DNA from: Isoetes taiwanensis
Lineage: Eukaryota; Streptophyta; Lycopodiopsida; Isoetales; Isoetaceae
Length of the DNA stretch: 64,000 nucleotides
Direction of reading: 5' to 3'
NCBI GenBank assembly: GCA_021234155.1
Contig: JAJEKV010000047.1
Coordinates: forward strand, 6,601,071 to 6,665,070
A program made the translations under genes and the position numbers. This document shows positions 1 through 11,879 of this stretch, piece after piece. The notes beneath the pieces are model-generated. The model saw nothing but the letters and a program-made list of their open reading frames with translations. It had not been told where the DNA came from and did not search any database. The stretch's first letter is position 1; each line of letters opens with the position of its first letter.

Positions 1-416
1 ATGTCGTATAGAGGTTCAATATTTCCTCAAAACTTTAGGAAAAATCATATTTTATATCTCAAAATCATAGGCGCCTCCAATCATAAATGATTATAAACAA
101 AACGAGAGGTGCCCAGGGAACCCAACATACGATCTAGGTCATAGGATCGACGAATCCGACGACTGTGGTAGTCAGGGTGCACCTCGTTTAGAATATATAG
201 CAAAATAACAGGAGGTTTCAGGGGGATTTTGATATAGATGTAAAAATAATAATTCCTGAAACCATAGACCATATATCCCTAAAATAATCGAATAAGTTGT
301 TATAATAAAAGGAAAAAATAGACCATATATCCCTAAAACAATCGAATAAGTTGTTATAGAGAAAAAAAAAAGAACATAGACTCAAGGTAAAAAATAATCG
401 CATTAGCTCACTGGGT
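1..416. repeat. Dispersed ~400-bp repeat, copy 1
   Basis: This stretch matches, with scattered substitutions and small indels, the three tandem copies at 5351-6480. Shared blocks include the cataggcgcctccaatcata block near 65-85, the segment around ggtgcccagg, the cgacgaatccgacgactg block near 148-165, gtgcacctc, and the A-rich end before gcattagctcactgggtat. The left end lies at or beyond the window edge. No protein is encoded; open frames across it are broken and not conserved between copies. A short inverted piece of the same family lies near 42990-43060. Confidence 0.8.
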
Positions 417-3180
417 ATCCTATTGTTTAAATTTGGTTTTTCCGGGGTCCCGAAAACTTTTTGGAATTTTTTCTTGATTTGATTTCCTAAGGTTTTGAGG
501 GTTATGGCGGCCGGAAAATAATTCCGATTTGCCAAAAATCGGATGTTTTTTTTTTTCCTCTGATAGTTTTGACATTTTTTCTTGTCGTATCCGATCCCAG
601 GTCGAATTTCTTTCCCTGGCTGCATCGTGGCATGCATGCCACGATTTCTGAAGAGCTAGGCATCTGCGATTTTGTTGAAAATCCATTCTTCATGCTTCGC
701 TCTCCCTCTCGGCCGTAACTGGTATGTTTCGCTCCATTTGTTCAAGCATAATTATTTTTAGCATTCTTATGATAGCATTATGCATGCTTACAGTGGCGAT
801 CTGGGCGCTCGCAGGTGGCTTGGGATGGATCCAGAGCTCCAAGTTGTGAGTTAGGGTTTCTTATTTATTTATTTTTCTCCATGGAGTGCTTACTGGATAT
901 GGAACGCTACTATACTGGTATTATACAGAACTGGAGGCGAGAATATTTGGATACTGCCAGGGCCTAGATCATATCTTTCTCTGTTTTCTGTATTTGCTTG
1001 CCAATGTTCTATTTTCCTTCATGAACAGACATCCAAGTTCTGAGTTGCTTTATTTGCAGATTTCCATTTTCATTTGTCCTGGATGAGGCTTCATAAAAGT
1101 GGCTCTTGAATGCAATAAAAATATATGATTAGGGTTCTTTAGAATTGGATTGAACGGATTTTTAGAGGAAGTACCTTTCTTTACATTTCCATTTCATTCT
1201 TATCAAATGCACGAATTCAAAACCAGTACCTTGCTTTACTTCTTCATCTTCTTCCTCTTACTATATTTTTTCTGCAGGTATGGAAGTTTGAGCTCTCTAG
1301 ATGACCCAATAAACATATTGACTATTTTCAAGCATTGGTTTGCCCCAAATTCATTAAGCTTAACATGGTATTTGCATCAGATATGATCTACTTTGTGGCT
1401 ATGACCTCTCCTCAGTTCGATGGAACTCGAAGAGGAAGTTGTTATCAAGTTAAAAGGGCAATCACAATTTCATTGTCCTGCATCCAAGCAAGCATCCTCA
1501 AGATCCTCACGCAAAAAGTATTCTCGACAAGTTTCTACTTTAAGTTATTAGATTTGGACGTGTTCACATGGTAACTATTTTCTCTAGCACTTTATCATCT
1601 TATTTTTGCTTGAGTGAAGACTTATGCAAGTAAGCAGGCACATACATCAACAAAGAGGCTTCCAGAGCACAAAAGCTTTGTTAGTACGTGCAGAAGATGT
1701 TGATGATAAGTGTTGACTATGGATGTATACATGCACCTGTGACAAGTGAGTTTTAATTGAAGTCTACAATTCAGCACGATATATCATTGATCAGGTTTTC
1801 CATGACAGCCACTCTGGAGCGATGAAGCAGTGGACCACATTTGTGATCTGGTATTTCTTGATTCCAAATGGAAAAGCTTGCATATGCATGTCATAGGCAA
1901 TCCTTGAAGAAATACATCACACTTCATGCAGCTAGATGTTTGGAAGCGAGGTTCACAAGTATTCTATTGTGTGTGGGTGAGTTAGAAATAACCAGTTTGA
2001 AATCTATTATAGGTCATGTAAATGAGAGTTTCAGAAATGACAGAGGGATCTTCACTAGAACTCTGTTGCAGTTTATGCATGTAGTAAGCAAATCTAAGAA
2101 AAGTCTGAGAATATTCCAGCAAGAGGCTAGCAGGAACATTCTTTCTAAGGTAAACTTAGGATCTAGATATGTGTGTATGTTTAATCCAGGTATGAGGTAT
2201 GAGGGTCTTAATTCTGCAGAAAAAGAAGTACCGTAGATAGGGAGGTTTTAATTCTGCAGAAAAAGAAGTGCCTTAGATTGGAAGGACCTTACAGTGTTTA
2301 AAAAACCCATTGACAGATTATTGGAGACAAGTTATTTTATTCTGCAAATATGAGGATTTTTATTGTGCAGAGAAAGAGGTACCTTACATTAGGAAAGACC
2401 CTTATGGTTTTGATTTTTGCTCCATGTTATAAGCAACATCTACAACAAAGCTTTTTTGTGGACACAGCCTAGGTATGTTTATGACATGCGATGTAGTAAT
2501 GGCAAGAATTATGGATCTGATGCGGCCTCTGTCATAGGAAAGTACTGTTGGTAAACTGCCCATCAATTGTTTGTATGTGCACATGGCTTTGCTATCCTTT
2601 TGTGGCCTTGGTTGGCCAATTGTTTCCAATTGCCTACATTCTTAACCAATGCTTGTAAGTGTTTCTGGCTACCTATTTACTGCATTTAAAGATGGGCTAC
2701 TTCTGGGTTACTGCTATTGTGCATGAAGATCATTTTATGATGCCTTTATCTATTTTTTCTTTAGTAATATCTAATTGCTTTTTCTGAGCTATTAGAATCG
2801 ATCCTTTTGTCTAATTTTCTTTGCAACATCTAATTGCTTTCTCACTGTTGCTTGATTGGTTTTCCATCTATCAATGAGAGCATTCATTTTCCAACATGTG
2901 ATATCATTTGGATTTGGTTGCCGCTTTATTCAAAGAAGTACATATTGCATATGTTTACAATTCAAAGAATGTATATCCATTGCATGTATTTGCATCATTG
3001 TTTAAATGATGGCCGTCTATTATGCTCTCGCAGGTGGCTCAGACATGATTTATAGTTTTAGACACAACTTAAGGTTTTGTATCACTCATGGACTTCGACA
3101 ATAGCATTGCCACTAATACTCTTTGGCTTATAAAAATCTTTCTTAGGATTTTCCATCTTCTGTTCCATTCCTCAGGGATG
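417..3180. other. AT-rich stretch, no gene recognised
   Basis: I see no recognisable gene. Short open frames occur on both strands (for example 218-693 minus and 1868-2236 plus) but none matches a family I know. A few sites look like splice signals (gctcgcag near 3031), which would fit a decayed or non-coding transcribed region. Confidence 0.3.
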
Positions 3181-3221
3181 CATGGAATTCATGCCGCTTA
3201 TCTTATGTTTGAATGCACAGA

Positions 3222-3411
3222 TTACAAGGAAATATAATGTTTCAACAGCCATCGGAAATGCATACCAAAATCTTATTAAGGCATATATTGGAGAGGTACA
3301 TAACAATTTCAAATGGCATTTACTGAGGCCCGTCTTAATCTTTGCTATGATGTTTTCCTTTTATTTTTATAACGCAGTGCGTCTGCTTGGGTTTGGTGAA
3401 ATCAACCAAGG
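3222..3411 (+). other. Two exon-like blocks, possible gene remnant
   Basis: A 75-nt open block (about 3222-3296) follows gcacag and ends at a GTACAT donor; it would encode a 25-residue helical segment beginning ITRKYNVST. About 80 nt on, a 33-nt block (about 3379-3411) lies between aacgcag and GTAAGC. Both have reasonable splice borders, but I recognise no protein and cannot link them to further exons. This may be a relic or a chance arrangement. Confidence 0.2.
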
Positions 3412-3689
3412 TAAGCGTTTTTGTTTTGTGTACAATAGCTTTATTGTGCTTCATTTGCACCTCTAACCTAAATTGGCAAAAACTTTGCAGGATGAGTATA
3501 ATTAATTTGTACCATATTGTAAGAAGGAACAATCATTTTTGCAAATGGTGTAACCACATGAAGAAGATGTCCATATTTTTCTCTTTTTGGCTTCTGTTGC
3601 TTCTCAGTTTTTTACTCCATGTCTACACTATTTGGTGTCAAACGTGTTAACCTACATCTTGATCTTTTTACAAGCGCTAAGCATAGTTA

Positions 3690-4300
3690 TATGTATAGTC
3701 AATCTACAGTTATTTGCTTCCACCTTTGCTCTAAAAGTTGCTTCTCTTATGTTTTACATGCTTGGGTCTGATAAAATCATGTAGAAACAAGGTGCTTTAG
3801 GTGTTGAGCATGGCAAAAATCAAGTATGGCAAAAAATAAGTGTGTTTGATAAAATCATGTAGAAACAAGGTGCTTTAGGTGTTGAGCATGGCAAAAATCA
3901 AGTATGGCAAAAAGTAAGTGTGGCCCATATTCTGCTTGAGCCTATGCGCTCTCAAGCAAGTACAATGCCTCACTCATTGCATTGTACTATTTCCAATTTC
4001 CACATCTGTTCCGTATTTAGTTGAGATCTATATATAGTCAATTTGCAGTTATTTGCTTCCTCCTTTGCTTTGAAAGTTGCTTTTCTTATGTGTTGCATGC
4101 TTGGGCTTGATAAAATCATGTAGAAACAAGGTAAGTAGTTCAAAGATATTTCTATTTGCTGGGACCATTGCAAAAAATAAGTGTTGCCCATATTCTAGTT
4201 GAGCCCATACATTGTCAACCAAGTACAATGCCTCACTCATTAAGATCACAAGAGCTACTTTAGGTGCTGAGCATGGCAAAAATCAGGTGGGTTTTAATAG
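3690..4300. repeat. Nested tandem duplications
   Basis: About 100 bp at 3690-3790 (including cagttatttgcttc and gataaaatcatgtagaaac) recur at 4032-4130. Inside the first copy a shorter unit of about 76 bp (from gataaaatcatg to ggcaaaaa.taagtgtg) is repeated head to tail at about 3772-3838 and 3848-3922. Pieces of it reappear near 4262-4290. No coding content is seen. Confidence 0.75.
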
Positions 4301-5280
4301 CTTCATGTGGATAATAAAATGGGTTCTATAACACTTAGATCTTACATGAAAATGGTATAATGTTTTATCTTTTAAAACCAAGTTCTTATTATTAGCTTAT
4401 CTGCCAAGTCTAAAAGTCATAGGGCATAGCTTATGCATTTAATTGCATTACATGCCCACCTCCAAGAAGCTATCCTAAAGTTGGTATATTTTCAGGTTGC
4501 ATCATATAGACTAACCTACGCATTACGAGGAGAAAGATTTAGCTTTGGGGTTTGGTTTTAGATCATGTTAAACTTCTCTTCATGTGTACTGTACATTATT
4601 TAGGATTTTTCATTGAAGCGCAAAATTTGTTCATCAATTATTTCAAATACAACTCTTGCAAACCTGTATATCCTTTCAAACCTCTATATATGTACTCCCT
4701 ATCATTCAGTATCGATGTTACAACTTTTTGTCATTGTCCACCTTCACAACTTTTGAATGTGTATGTGCACTTAATATTATGCTCATCTACTTACATAGGT
4801 TTAGAAGACATTTTCTAAACTAAAAATGTGAATAGGTTTCGAAGACATTTTGACCTATAAAATATGAGAGAAAAATAAACGGCATAAACATGGATGTGCA
4901 TGTCCACCATTACTACATGTATATGGATTGGCCAATATGTATGAATATGACCAACCAAAGCATATTCCCCAGATGTGATAAGTGCACATATGTATAGTAA
5001 CTAATAGACTCACCATTGATATTTCCAATTCACAATGAATTGTTATAATCATGGATTTATGTATGTGGTCAACGCCTCAATCAAAGGATGGACTATGCTA
5101 GAAGTGTCTTTGTCACACATCTATCTACATATCATGATGCATTTCACCATGTAGCTAAAGGCATCTTCTTTGGCATTTCTATTACATAGCAAATCAACAC
5201 AAAACGTGCAATAATGCCCCTCACACCCACACCCACACCCACACTCACATCCACACCTTCCTTTTCAGCTTCATGTCAAA
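4301..5280. other. AT-rich stretch, probably Helitron interior
   Basis: No gene is recognised. A short cacacccacaccc run lies near 5222. Because a Helitron-type 3' terminus follows at 5320-5347 on the same strand, at least the right part is probably the interior of a non-autonomous Helitron. The 5' TC end could not be located. Confidence 0.3.
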
Positions 5281-5347
5281 TGCAAACAATCAAACACTAC
5301 CCTTTCAAATTGTACGAAAGCCTGGCAACGCCGGGCACCATAACTAG
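5281..5347 (+). mobile_element. Helitron 3' terminus
   Basis: A GC hairpin at 5320-5336 (GCCTGGC-AAC-GCCGGGC, one G.T pair) is followed by seven bases and then CTAG at 5344-5347, with T next. This is the usual 3' end of plant Helitrons: a hairpin about ten bases before CTRR, inserted at A/T. The preceding 35 bases are nearly identical to the reverse complement of 62346-62380, where the same end occurs in the opposite orientation. The element lacks coding capacity here, so it would be non-autonomous. Confidence 0.75.
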
Positions 5348-5350
5348 TAT

Positions 5351-6480
5351 TAATTAAAGTAGTCTTAGTTAGGACAGTGAATTATTTTGGTAGAGGTTCG
5401 AGCTCCCATGTTTCATATTCTAAAATCTTAGGCAAAGTCATATAGAGGTTTGATATTCCCTCAAAACCTTAGGCGAAATCATATTTCATATTTCAAAATC
5501 ATAGGCGCTTCCAATCATAAATGGCTATAAGCGAAATAAGAGGTGCCCAAGGGCCCCAACATATGATCTGGGTCATAGGATAGACGAATTCAACGACTGT
5601 GGTAGTCCAGGGTGCACCTCATTTAGAATATGTAGCGAAATAACAGGGGGTTTTAGGGGGATTTGATATGGATGTAAAAATAACAATTACAGAAACCATA
5701 AATCATATATCCCTAAAACAATCAAATAAGTTGTTATAAAAAAAACATAGATTCAAGATAAAAAATAATCACATTAGCCCACTGGATATATTGGTTAAAG
5801 TAGTCTTAGTTAGGATTCGAGCTCCCGTGTTTCATATTCTAAAATCTTAGGCAAAGTCGTATAGAGGTTCGATATTCTCTCAAAACCTTAGGCGAAATCG
5901 AATTTCATGTTTCAAAATCATAAGCGCCTCCAATCATAAATGACTATAAGCGAAATGAGAGATGCCCAGGGGCGCCAACATACGAGGTCGTAGGATCGAC
6001 GAATCTGACGACTGTGGTAGTCATGTGGTAGTCCAGGGTGCACCTCATTTAGAATATGTAGCAAAATAGCAGGGGGTTTCAGGATAACAATTCCTGAAAC
6101 TATAGACCATATATCCCTAAAACAATCGAATAAGTTGGTATAGAAAAAAACATAGATTCAAGATAAAAAATAATCGTATTAGCTCACCGAGTATATTGGT
6201 TAAAGTAGTTTTAGTTAGGACATTGAATTATTTTGGTAGAGGTTCGAGCTCCAGTATTTCATATTCTAAAATCTTAGGCAAAGTCGTATATAGGTTCGAT
6301 ATTCCCTCAAAACCTTAGGCGAAATCGTATTTCATATTTCAAGATCATAGGGGCCTCTAATCATAAATGATTATAAACGAAACGAGAGGTGCCCAGAGGC
6401 CCCAACATACGACGAATCCGACGACTATGCTAGTTTAGGGTGCACCTCATTTAAAATATGTAGCAAAATAACAAATGGCT
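5351..6480. repeat. Three tandem copies of the ~400-bp repeat
   Basis: Copies begin at about 5351, 5791 and 6195, each opening with a taaagtagt.ttagttagga block and ending in an A-rich stretch before a cattagc.cac block. They differ by substitutions and deletions; the third lacks its end. The array begins four bases after the Helitron CTAG terminus. The fourth known copy is at 1-416. Confidence 0.85.
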
Positions 6481-8850
6481 TATTGAAATATGTAAGGTGA
6501 TTATAAGTCTTGATATTTCAAAGGGATGCCTCAAATGTTTGAAAGGGATCATGACAAGACCTTGTTAAAGGGTATAACGTATGGTGGGGTCGAGATGGAG
6601 CTAATATTGGGAGGGCTTACATGAGTTCTTTAAAGAGAGCCTTTATAGAAAAGGAGAATAATGGTATAATGGAGGCATTTTTTGGCGACAAGGGGGAGCG
6701 ACTAATGGACCGTGAATAGGAGGAATATTGACTTCTAGCCATACACAATTTCAAAAACATGTTCCAAATTCCTTTCTAAAAGCCTTGTGTTGTATTATTG
6801 AGATTGGAGTCTACTTGGTGTAGGGCGATTAATCCGACAAGCTAGAACCAGTGTGATATATTTGCCATAACCCAGTGGATCTGGTTGGTGGTTAATGGTG
6901 CGGCCATAACAGTTGTGCATGAAAAAAGTTTCTTTAATCCGGTGTTCTATTATTCTATTGTGGAATCTGTGATTGTATGCTATGATAACAACCCAAATAA
7001 ACATGGTTTGTATTATGAAACCACATTTGTATCTCGAGAGAAACTCTAGTTGTTTGCATCTGTGCATATGTATATAGGCCAATAAATCAATGCATTACAA
7101 AATACTTTCTTTAAATGAAAAATGACATTTACAAAAATATACCAAACTGTTTATTATTCAATCCACTAAACTAGTTTCTAGCACATACAACAAGCCCCAT
7201 AATTTCCCTCATATCAAAGTTTCAAAAATCGTGTGATTGTTGTTTGTAAATAAAACCCACATGGAAATACCAAGGCCAAAGCCAGCTTCACTCTTCATTT
7301 AACACTTAATGGACGGCAAGATGAGAAGGTGATCAGAATTTCTTGCTGACTATAACTTGATGATCAGATTGCATCAAAGTATCAATACCTTTTGCCTTGA
7401 TGATACCCTTTTGGCTATTTGAATTCTACCCATGCTGTTGGTAAAACACATTCTTTAATATGATATGTAATGCTATACTATTAGCCTTTAAAGTCTTGAC
7501 GAGTTTCTACTCGTGTTATTTTGCCTGTGGCAGCATAAGTAATCTCAATCTAGAGGATCCTGTTCTTAGAATATATGATTATGCAGTATGTTTATAGTCG
7601 TTGGATTAAAGAGTTTGTCACGACAAAAACTGAATTTGTTGATATATTTTGCCCTATTTATCAAACCCAACCTCAAGAGGATGAGTCGAAATGGTGCAAA
7701 GTACAGAAATACATGAAAACATTTGTAACTGCTCTCCCTCCCTCCCTCCATCCTCATTCTCCCCACACATGCATGCAATTTTTTTCTCTCCCATGCTATA
7801 TGGCAAGAGATAAAATTTGTACATATTTTAGGAGCGAAGCACGAGAGATAGCCCCCCATTGGTTAGTGATTTTTGTTGGCAGAGTGGGGCAGGCAGTCGC
7901 GGGCAAGCACAAGCAGTTTTTTCTTTCTATGGCTATGGCAAACTGTTTCACTCTGTTGTTTTAGCTATGGCAGACAATTTGAAGCTTCCATCTAGAAGCC
8001 TTATTCGAGAGGGATTTGTAATCAGGCCGATTTTGAAATAGGTCTTCTTCATGCACATGTGATGCTCAAACAGATTGTCGGAATGGCTATGGCAGATTTG
8101 AAAACTTCTTAATGCACATGTGATGCCTGAACAAAATGCTGGAATGGCTATGGCTATGACGGATTGAGGTCTGCTTTGTCTTGCAGCTTCTTAGAAAATT
8201 TTTGAACAGATGAGACATAAAAAGGTTAATTCCATGCTTGAAAAGGGCAATTTTTTGCTTCAAATGGGTATGTTCATGTTTTAAGAAACTGTGTTAAACC
8301 ATGCATGATGCTTTAAATCAAACCAGCAGGCCTATATCTTACAGCTCTAATTATTTCTCTAAAGTTATGGGGCTATATTTGAGCAAAACGAAAGCATCTG
8401 GCAAAAACAAATCCGGCATGGGAAAAAGCATCTTATTCAGAATATATATCTTCATGAAAATTGGAGTTCAAAACATCTTCACTGAAATCTGAGTTGAGAA
8501 TACTTGATTTGAGCCCTATGATTTATGCCCGTTTTCTTTGATTCTGTACTACCCTGACAATTATCCCCCTGATGATTCTATACTATCCTGGATAATTTCT
8601 TCAATTATTCCCCGGACGGATCTGTTGCTTGATGTACCCCTGTGCCCTATTCTACCCCTGCCCATGGGAAGAAAGAAGGGCAAAATAGCTTAACAAATAT
8701 ATAATAGTGGGAAACACCTGAAATTTTAGTTAAGCTAAAATTCCGCTCTCCCGCATGAAAAGGTGAGAGTGGGTTTTTCCCACTCTCACCTCCCTCTCGC
8801 CCTCTCTTGTCTCTCTCATTATCTCTTCCACAAAATTTCCAATCATATGG
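6481..8850. other. Intergenic stretch, no gene recognised
   Basis: No coding family is recognised. A ccctcc-rich tract lies near 7735-7755. The phrase ggaatggctatggc recurs near 8080 and 8140 together with atgcacatgtgatgc, marking a local duplication of about 60 bp. The 129-residue plus-strand frame at 7575-7964 has no recognisable domain. Confidence 0.3.
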
Positions 8851-8851
8851 G

Positions 8852-9000
<149 letters not shown>

Positions 9001-9117
9001 CTCACTCACTCACTAGAATATCAACATTGTTTGTGCCATTTTGATGTTTCAACATGCTAACGGATGCACTTGGAACAGGAATGGTTGCTAAGGACAATGA
9101 GTTTCTTGAAAGCACCT

Positions 9118-9125
9118 CCCCCCCC

Positions 9126-9164
<39 letters not shown>

Positions 9165-9192
9165 GCACACACGCACGCACGCACACACACGC
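9118..9192. repeat. C-run plus (CA)n/(CG)n microsatellite
   Basis: A run of C (about 9118-9128) is followed by a CA tract with interspersed CG steps (gcac units) to about 9192. It lies 120 bp from the first microsatellite. Confidence 0.97.
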
Positions 9193-9260
9193 CACATGCA
9201 AGTTGAGACATGATGAGAGATCATGTGAGAGACGTTTTGGGAGGAGAGATCATAAGAGAG

Positions 9261-9291
9261 ATGCGAGAGTCCACTTAGTGGACTCTCGCAT
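9261..9291. repeat. Perfect 14-bp inverted repeat, 3-nt loop
   Basis: The arms ATGCGAGAGTCCAC and GTGGACTCTCGCAT flank TTA. The preceding 60 bp hold several gagagat/catgagag half-repeats. There is no T-run, so it is not a simple terminator-like structure. It may be the fused tips of a fold-back transposon or a short hairpin locus. Confidence 0.9.
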
Positions 9292-9639
9292 TAAGAGACG
9301 ATTCGCCCTTAACTGTTGTTAGAGGCATTTCCATTACTGGAATGACCAATAAAGATAACGGTCCGTAAAATTTTTAGAGTCAAGTTTTGGAGGCTGAAAA
9401 TTTCAACCTTAATTCCGGCCCCTGTTCGAGGTGAGAAGGCTCCAAGAATTGAAGATCCAAATTCTTCCCTCCAAGCATTGCAATCGTGTCCATTGGCAAT
9501 CCTGTAAGTACCTCTTACATTTGTTCACTTGAATTTATAGATATATTTGGTAATTGCCACTCTGTTATCGGCTTGGTGAGTCTATTGTTGCTTCATCAAT
9601 CAGGTTGAACAAGCTCAAGATCATGACAAATGCAACCAG

Positions 9640-10810
9640 ATCCTCTTTGCCAGTTGCTGCGAAGCTTTTCATTCCCTCTAGGACCAAAAAAAATAGCTCC
9701 AAGAAGAACCAAGAGGATGACTGGATTAGTTAGTTTCCCAATCTGTCGCTATTGAGATAAATTTTGAGACTTCCAGAGCTTTGAATTGCAATCTCGAGAG
9801 GCGGGAGGAGAAGGATCGGCCAGAAGATAAATTATCTGAGGTACAATCCAAGCCCCTCGCAAATGATTTGGCCATGGTTGTGCACAAACAATTCTGTTGC
9901 TCTTAACCGGGCCAAAAAGACGAAAACACATGTATATTGGTCAGACAATATAATTTCTACCATGCTTTCATTGATGAAGGAGTACAAGGTGCATAATAAT
10001 AGAAGTATTAATCTTTCTTCAAGCTAGTGGAAAGAGATTATGATCAAATTGCAAGCCACAGTTCATGGCAATGAGAAATAAATGGGATAAACTGCAAATA
10101 AAATTCAGGAATGAGAAAGAAACATCTGAGAGAACAGGTTCTGAGCCATCTGGCTATGGTTTGATGTGATGGAAGAGCTTAAACATGGAGTAACTAATGA
10201 GAGGGACATTCCTGGTGCAGGAGATGATGGGGAATTTGGAGCAATCATTTGAGGATGTTGGAATGTACCCGAAGACATTTATGTCTAATGCATTCTATAG
10301 ACAATTGGAACAAATGCATCTTTTGTAGAAGAAGAGTTTATAAACCTTGCAGAGGACACCCCGTTAGCCCTGGCTAATGAAAGAAACAACAGCAAAGACA
10401 ACTCAAGTGGTCAAGAAAAAAATCCAGGCAAAGACGCTCCAAGTACATGCAACCCTTCTGATACCAGTCCTCGGTCTATTGCATGCAATCAGCCTGGGGT
10501 TAATGTTAAGGCAATCAACCGGTCGAGTTCACATAGATGAAGACATAGCAGCTGGGATTTCAAACATGGCTAATAGTTTTGAAGAGAACGAGAAAAGGAA
10601 GCTTGATTTCATGAAAGAAGAATCCGTTAAGAACACATGAACTAATCAGAGAATTGGAGTCAATGAGATCAGCCAATGCCTTAAAACTGCTCAATCCATG
10701 GCCACTATGACAGAAAGTATCTGCCAGGTGGAAAAGGGCACTCTTCTGGAGATTTCAAAGCTTACTGCATCGAAACAGACAAACTAATCCCAATTTCTAA
10801 GGTACTCTTC
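9640..10810 (+). pseudogene. Decayed Myb/SANT (trihelix-like) protein
   Basis: Reading through several stops and frame changes gives pieces in the order expected of a trihelix/Myb-SANT DNA-binding protein. First comes a basic N-terminal part. Then a first helix beginning with Trp (YWSDNIISTML, about 9935), a second Trp helix (WKEIMIKLQA, about 10030), a KWDKLQIKF-like helix with NEKETSERTGSEPSGYG (about 10085-10160), and a charged C-terminal helix (MANSFEENEKRKLDFMKEE, about 10565-10620). This layout is found both in host trihelix factors and in the Myb-like second protein of PIF/Harbinger transposons. No nearby DDE transposase is seen. In-frame stops make it non-functional as a single protein. 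Confidence 0.5.
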
Positions 10811-11224
10811 TCAATTTATAGAGATGTTGTTGCTTTCAGTTTTTTTTGTTCTTCTACAAGTTAGTTCAGACATTACTTTCTTATCTTACTATTGGAATCT
10901 CGTCATTGGAAGTGGTCAATGATTGACCCTTTCAAGTAAGACAATTAGATAGGATCTATGCCTATGGGTGCTGCCCATTTCATTACAAGTTTTGCATGAT
11001 GGCAAGGCCAAAGGTGCTGGTCCGGCGACATTTTCCTGTATTTTCTTCAAGCTCCTCAAGTGAAGATTCGGCTATGGCAAGTCCAGCAAGTTCCTTCTCT
11101 AGCAACCTAACTGTGGAGTCTACCAAAGTAGAAGAAGTCCAACATAGGAGTTTTCCATGCTAATGTAAACCAAAGGGTGATTCTCGGCTACTGGGCTATG
11201 GGGGATATCATTGTTGAGCCCAAA

Positions 11225-11630
11225 CTAATTGCATGGGCTCAGCAAGCTCCTTTCAAGCAGAGAGCACATGTAGAGCTCACATCAAGCATCATGGGAGGTG
11301 GTGCCTTTGGGAGGTTAAAATCCCAAGAGTTATTTGTGAGAACTGCCCTGCCTGACATCTTTTCGGCTCCTTGCTTTTGGAAATCCTACTTCCTTCCAGA
11401 TTTTCCCGTTTTTTTTTTAATGAGTCCGAACTAATTGCATGGGCTGAGCAAGCTTCTTTCAAGCAGAGAGCACATATAGAGCTTGTGCATATCAAGCATC
11501 ATGGGAGGTGCCTTTTGGGGATTAAAATCCCAAGAGTCACTTGTGAGAACTGTCCTGCCTAATGTCTTTTCGGCTTTTTGCTCCTAGAAATCCTCCTCCT
11601 TTCGGATTTCCCCCTTTTTCTTTTGGTTCT
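11225..11630. repeat. Tandem duplication of ~205 bp
   Basis: The segment from ctaattgcatgggct to the T-rich end (about 11225-11422) is repeated at about 11431-11630 with roughly 10-15% differences. Shared blocks are caagcagagagcaca, catcatgggaggt, aatcccaagagt and gagaactg.cctgcc. Confidence 0.9.
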
Positions 11631-11879
11631 TAGTTTTTTTTTGTAACATGTATGTTATAAGACAATCAAACGGCTTTTGTAGAATCAGACCAGCGAAAAA
11701 TGGTCTTTTGTAATATACTACTTGTTAATACATGATATTCTCGCTGAAATATGTACTCTCACTTGAATATTATTTTCTTCCTAATGGCTTTGTGAATATA
11801 TTTGTTATAGATTTAAACAAGTGGTTGTACTATGAGGGACTGTACAAATTCGATTAGACGCCAAAAATGCAGTGCCATC

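Noticed and set aside
5351-6480. CRISPR-like array
   Set aside because: Units are ~400 bp and wholly repeated, without short repeats and unique spacers; the DNA is plant nuclear.
7575-7964. 129-codon plus-strand frame
   Set aside because: Composition is like the flanks and it overlaps a similar frame on the other strand; no domain.
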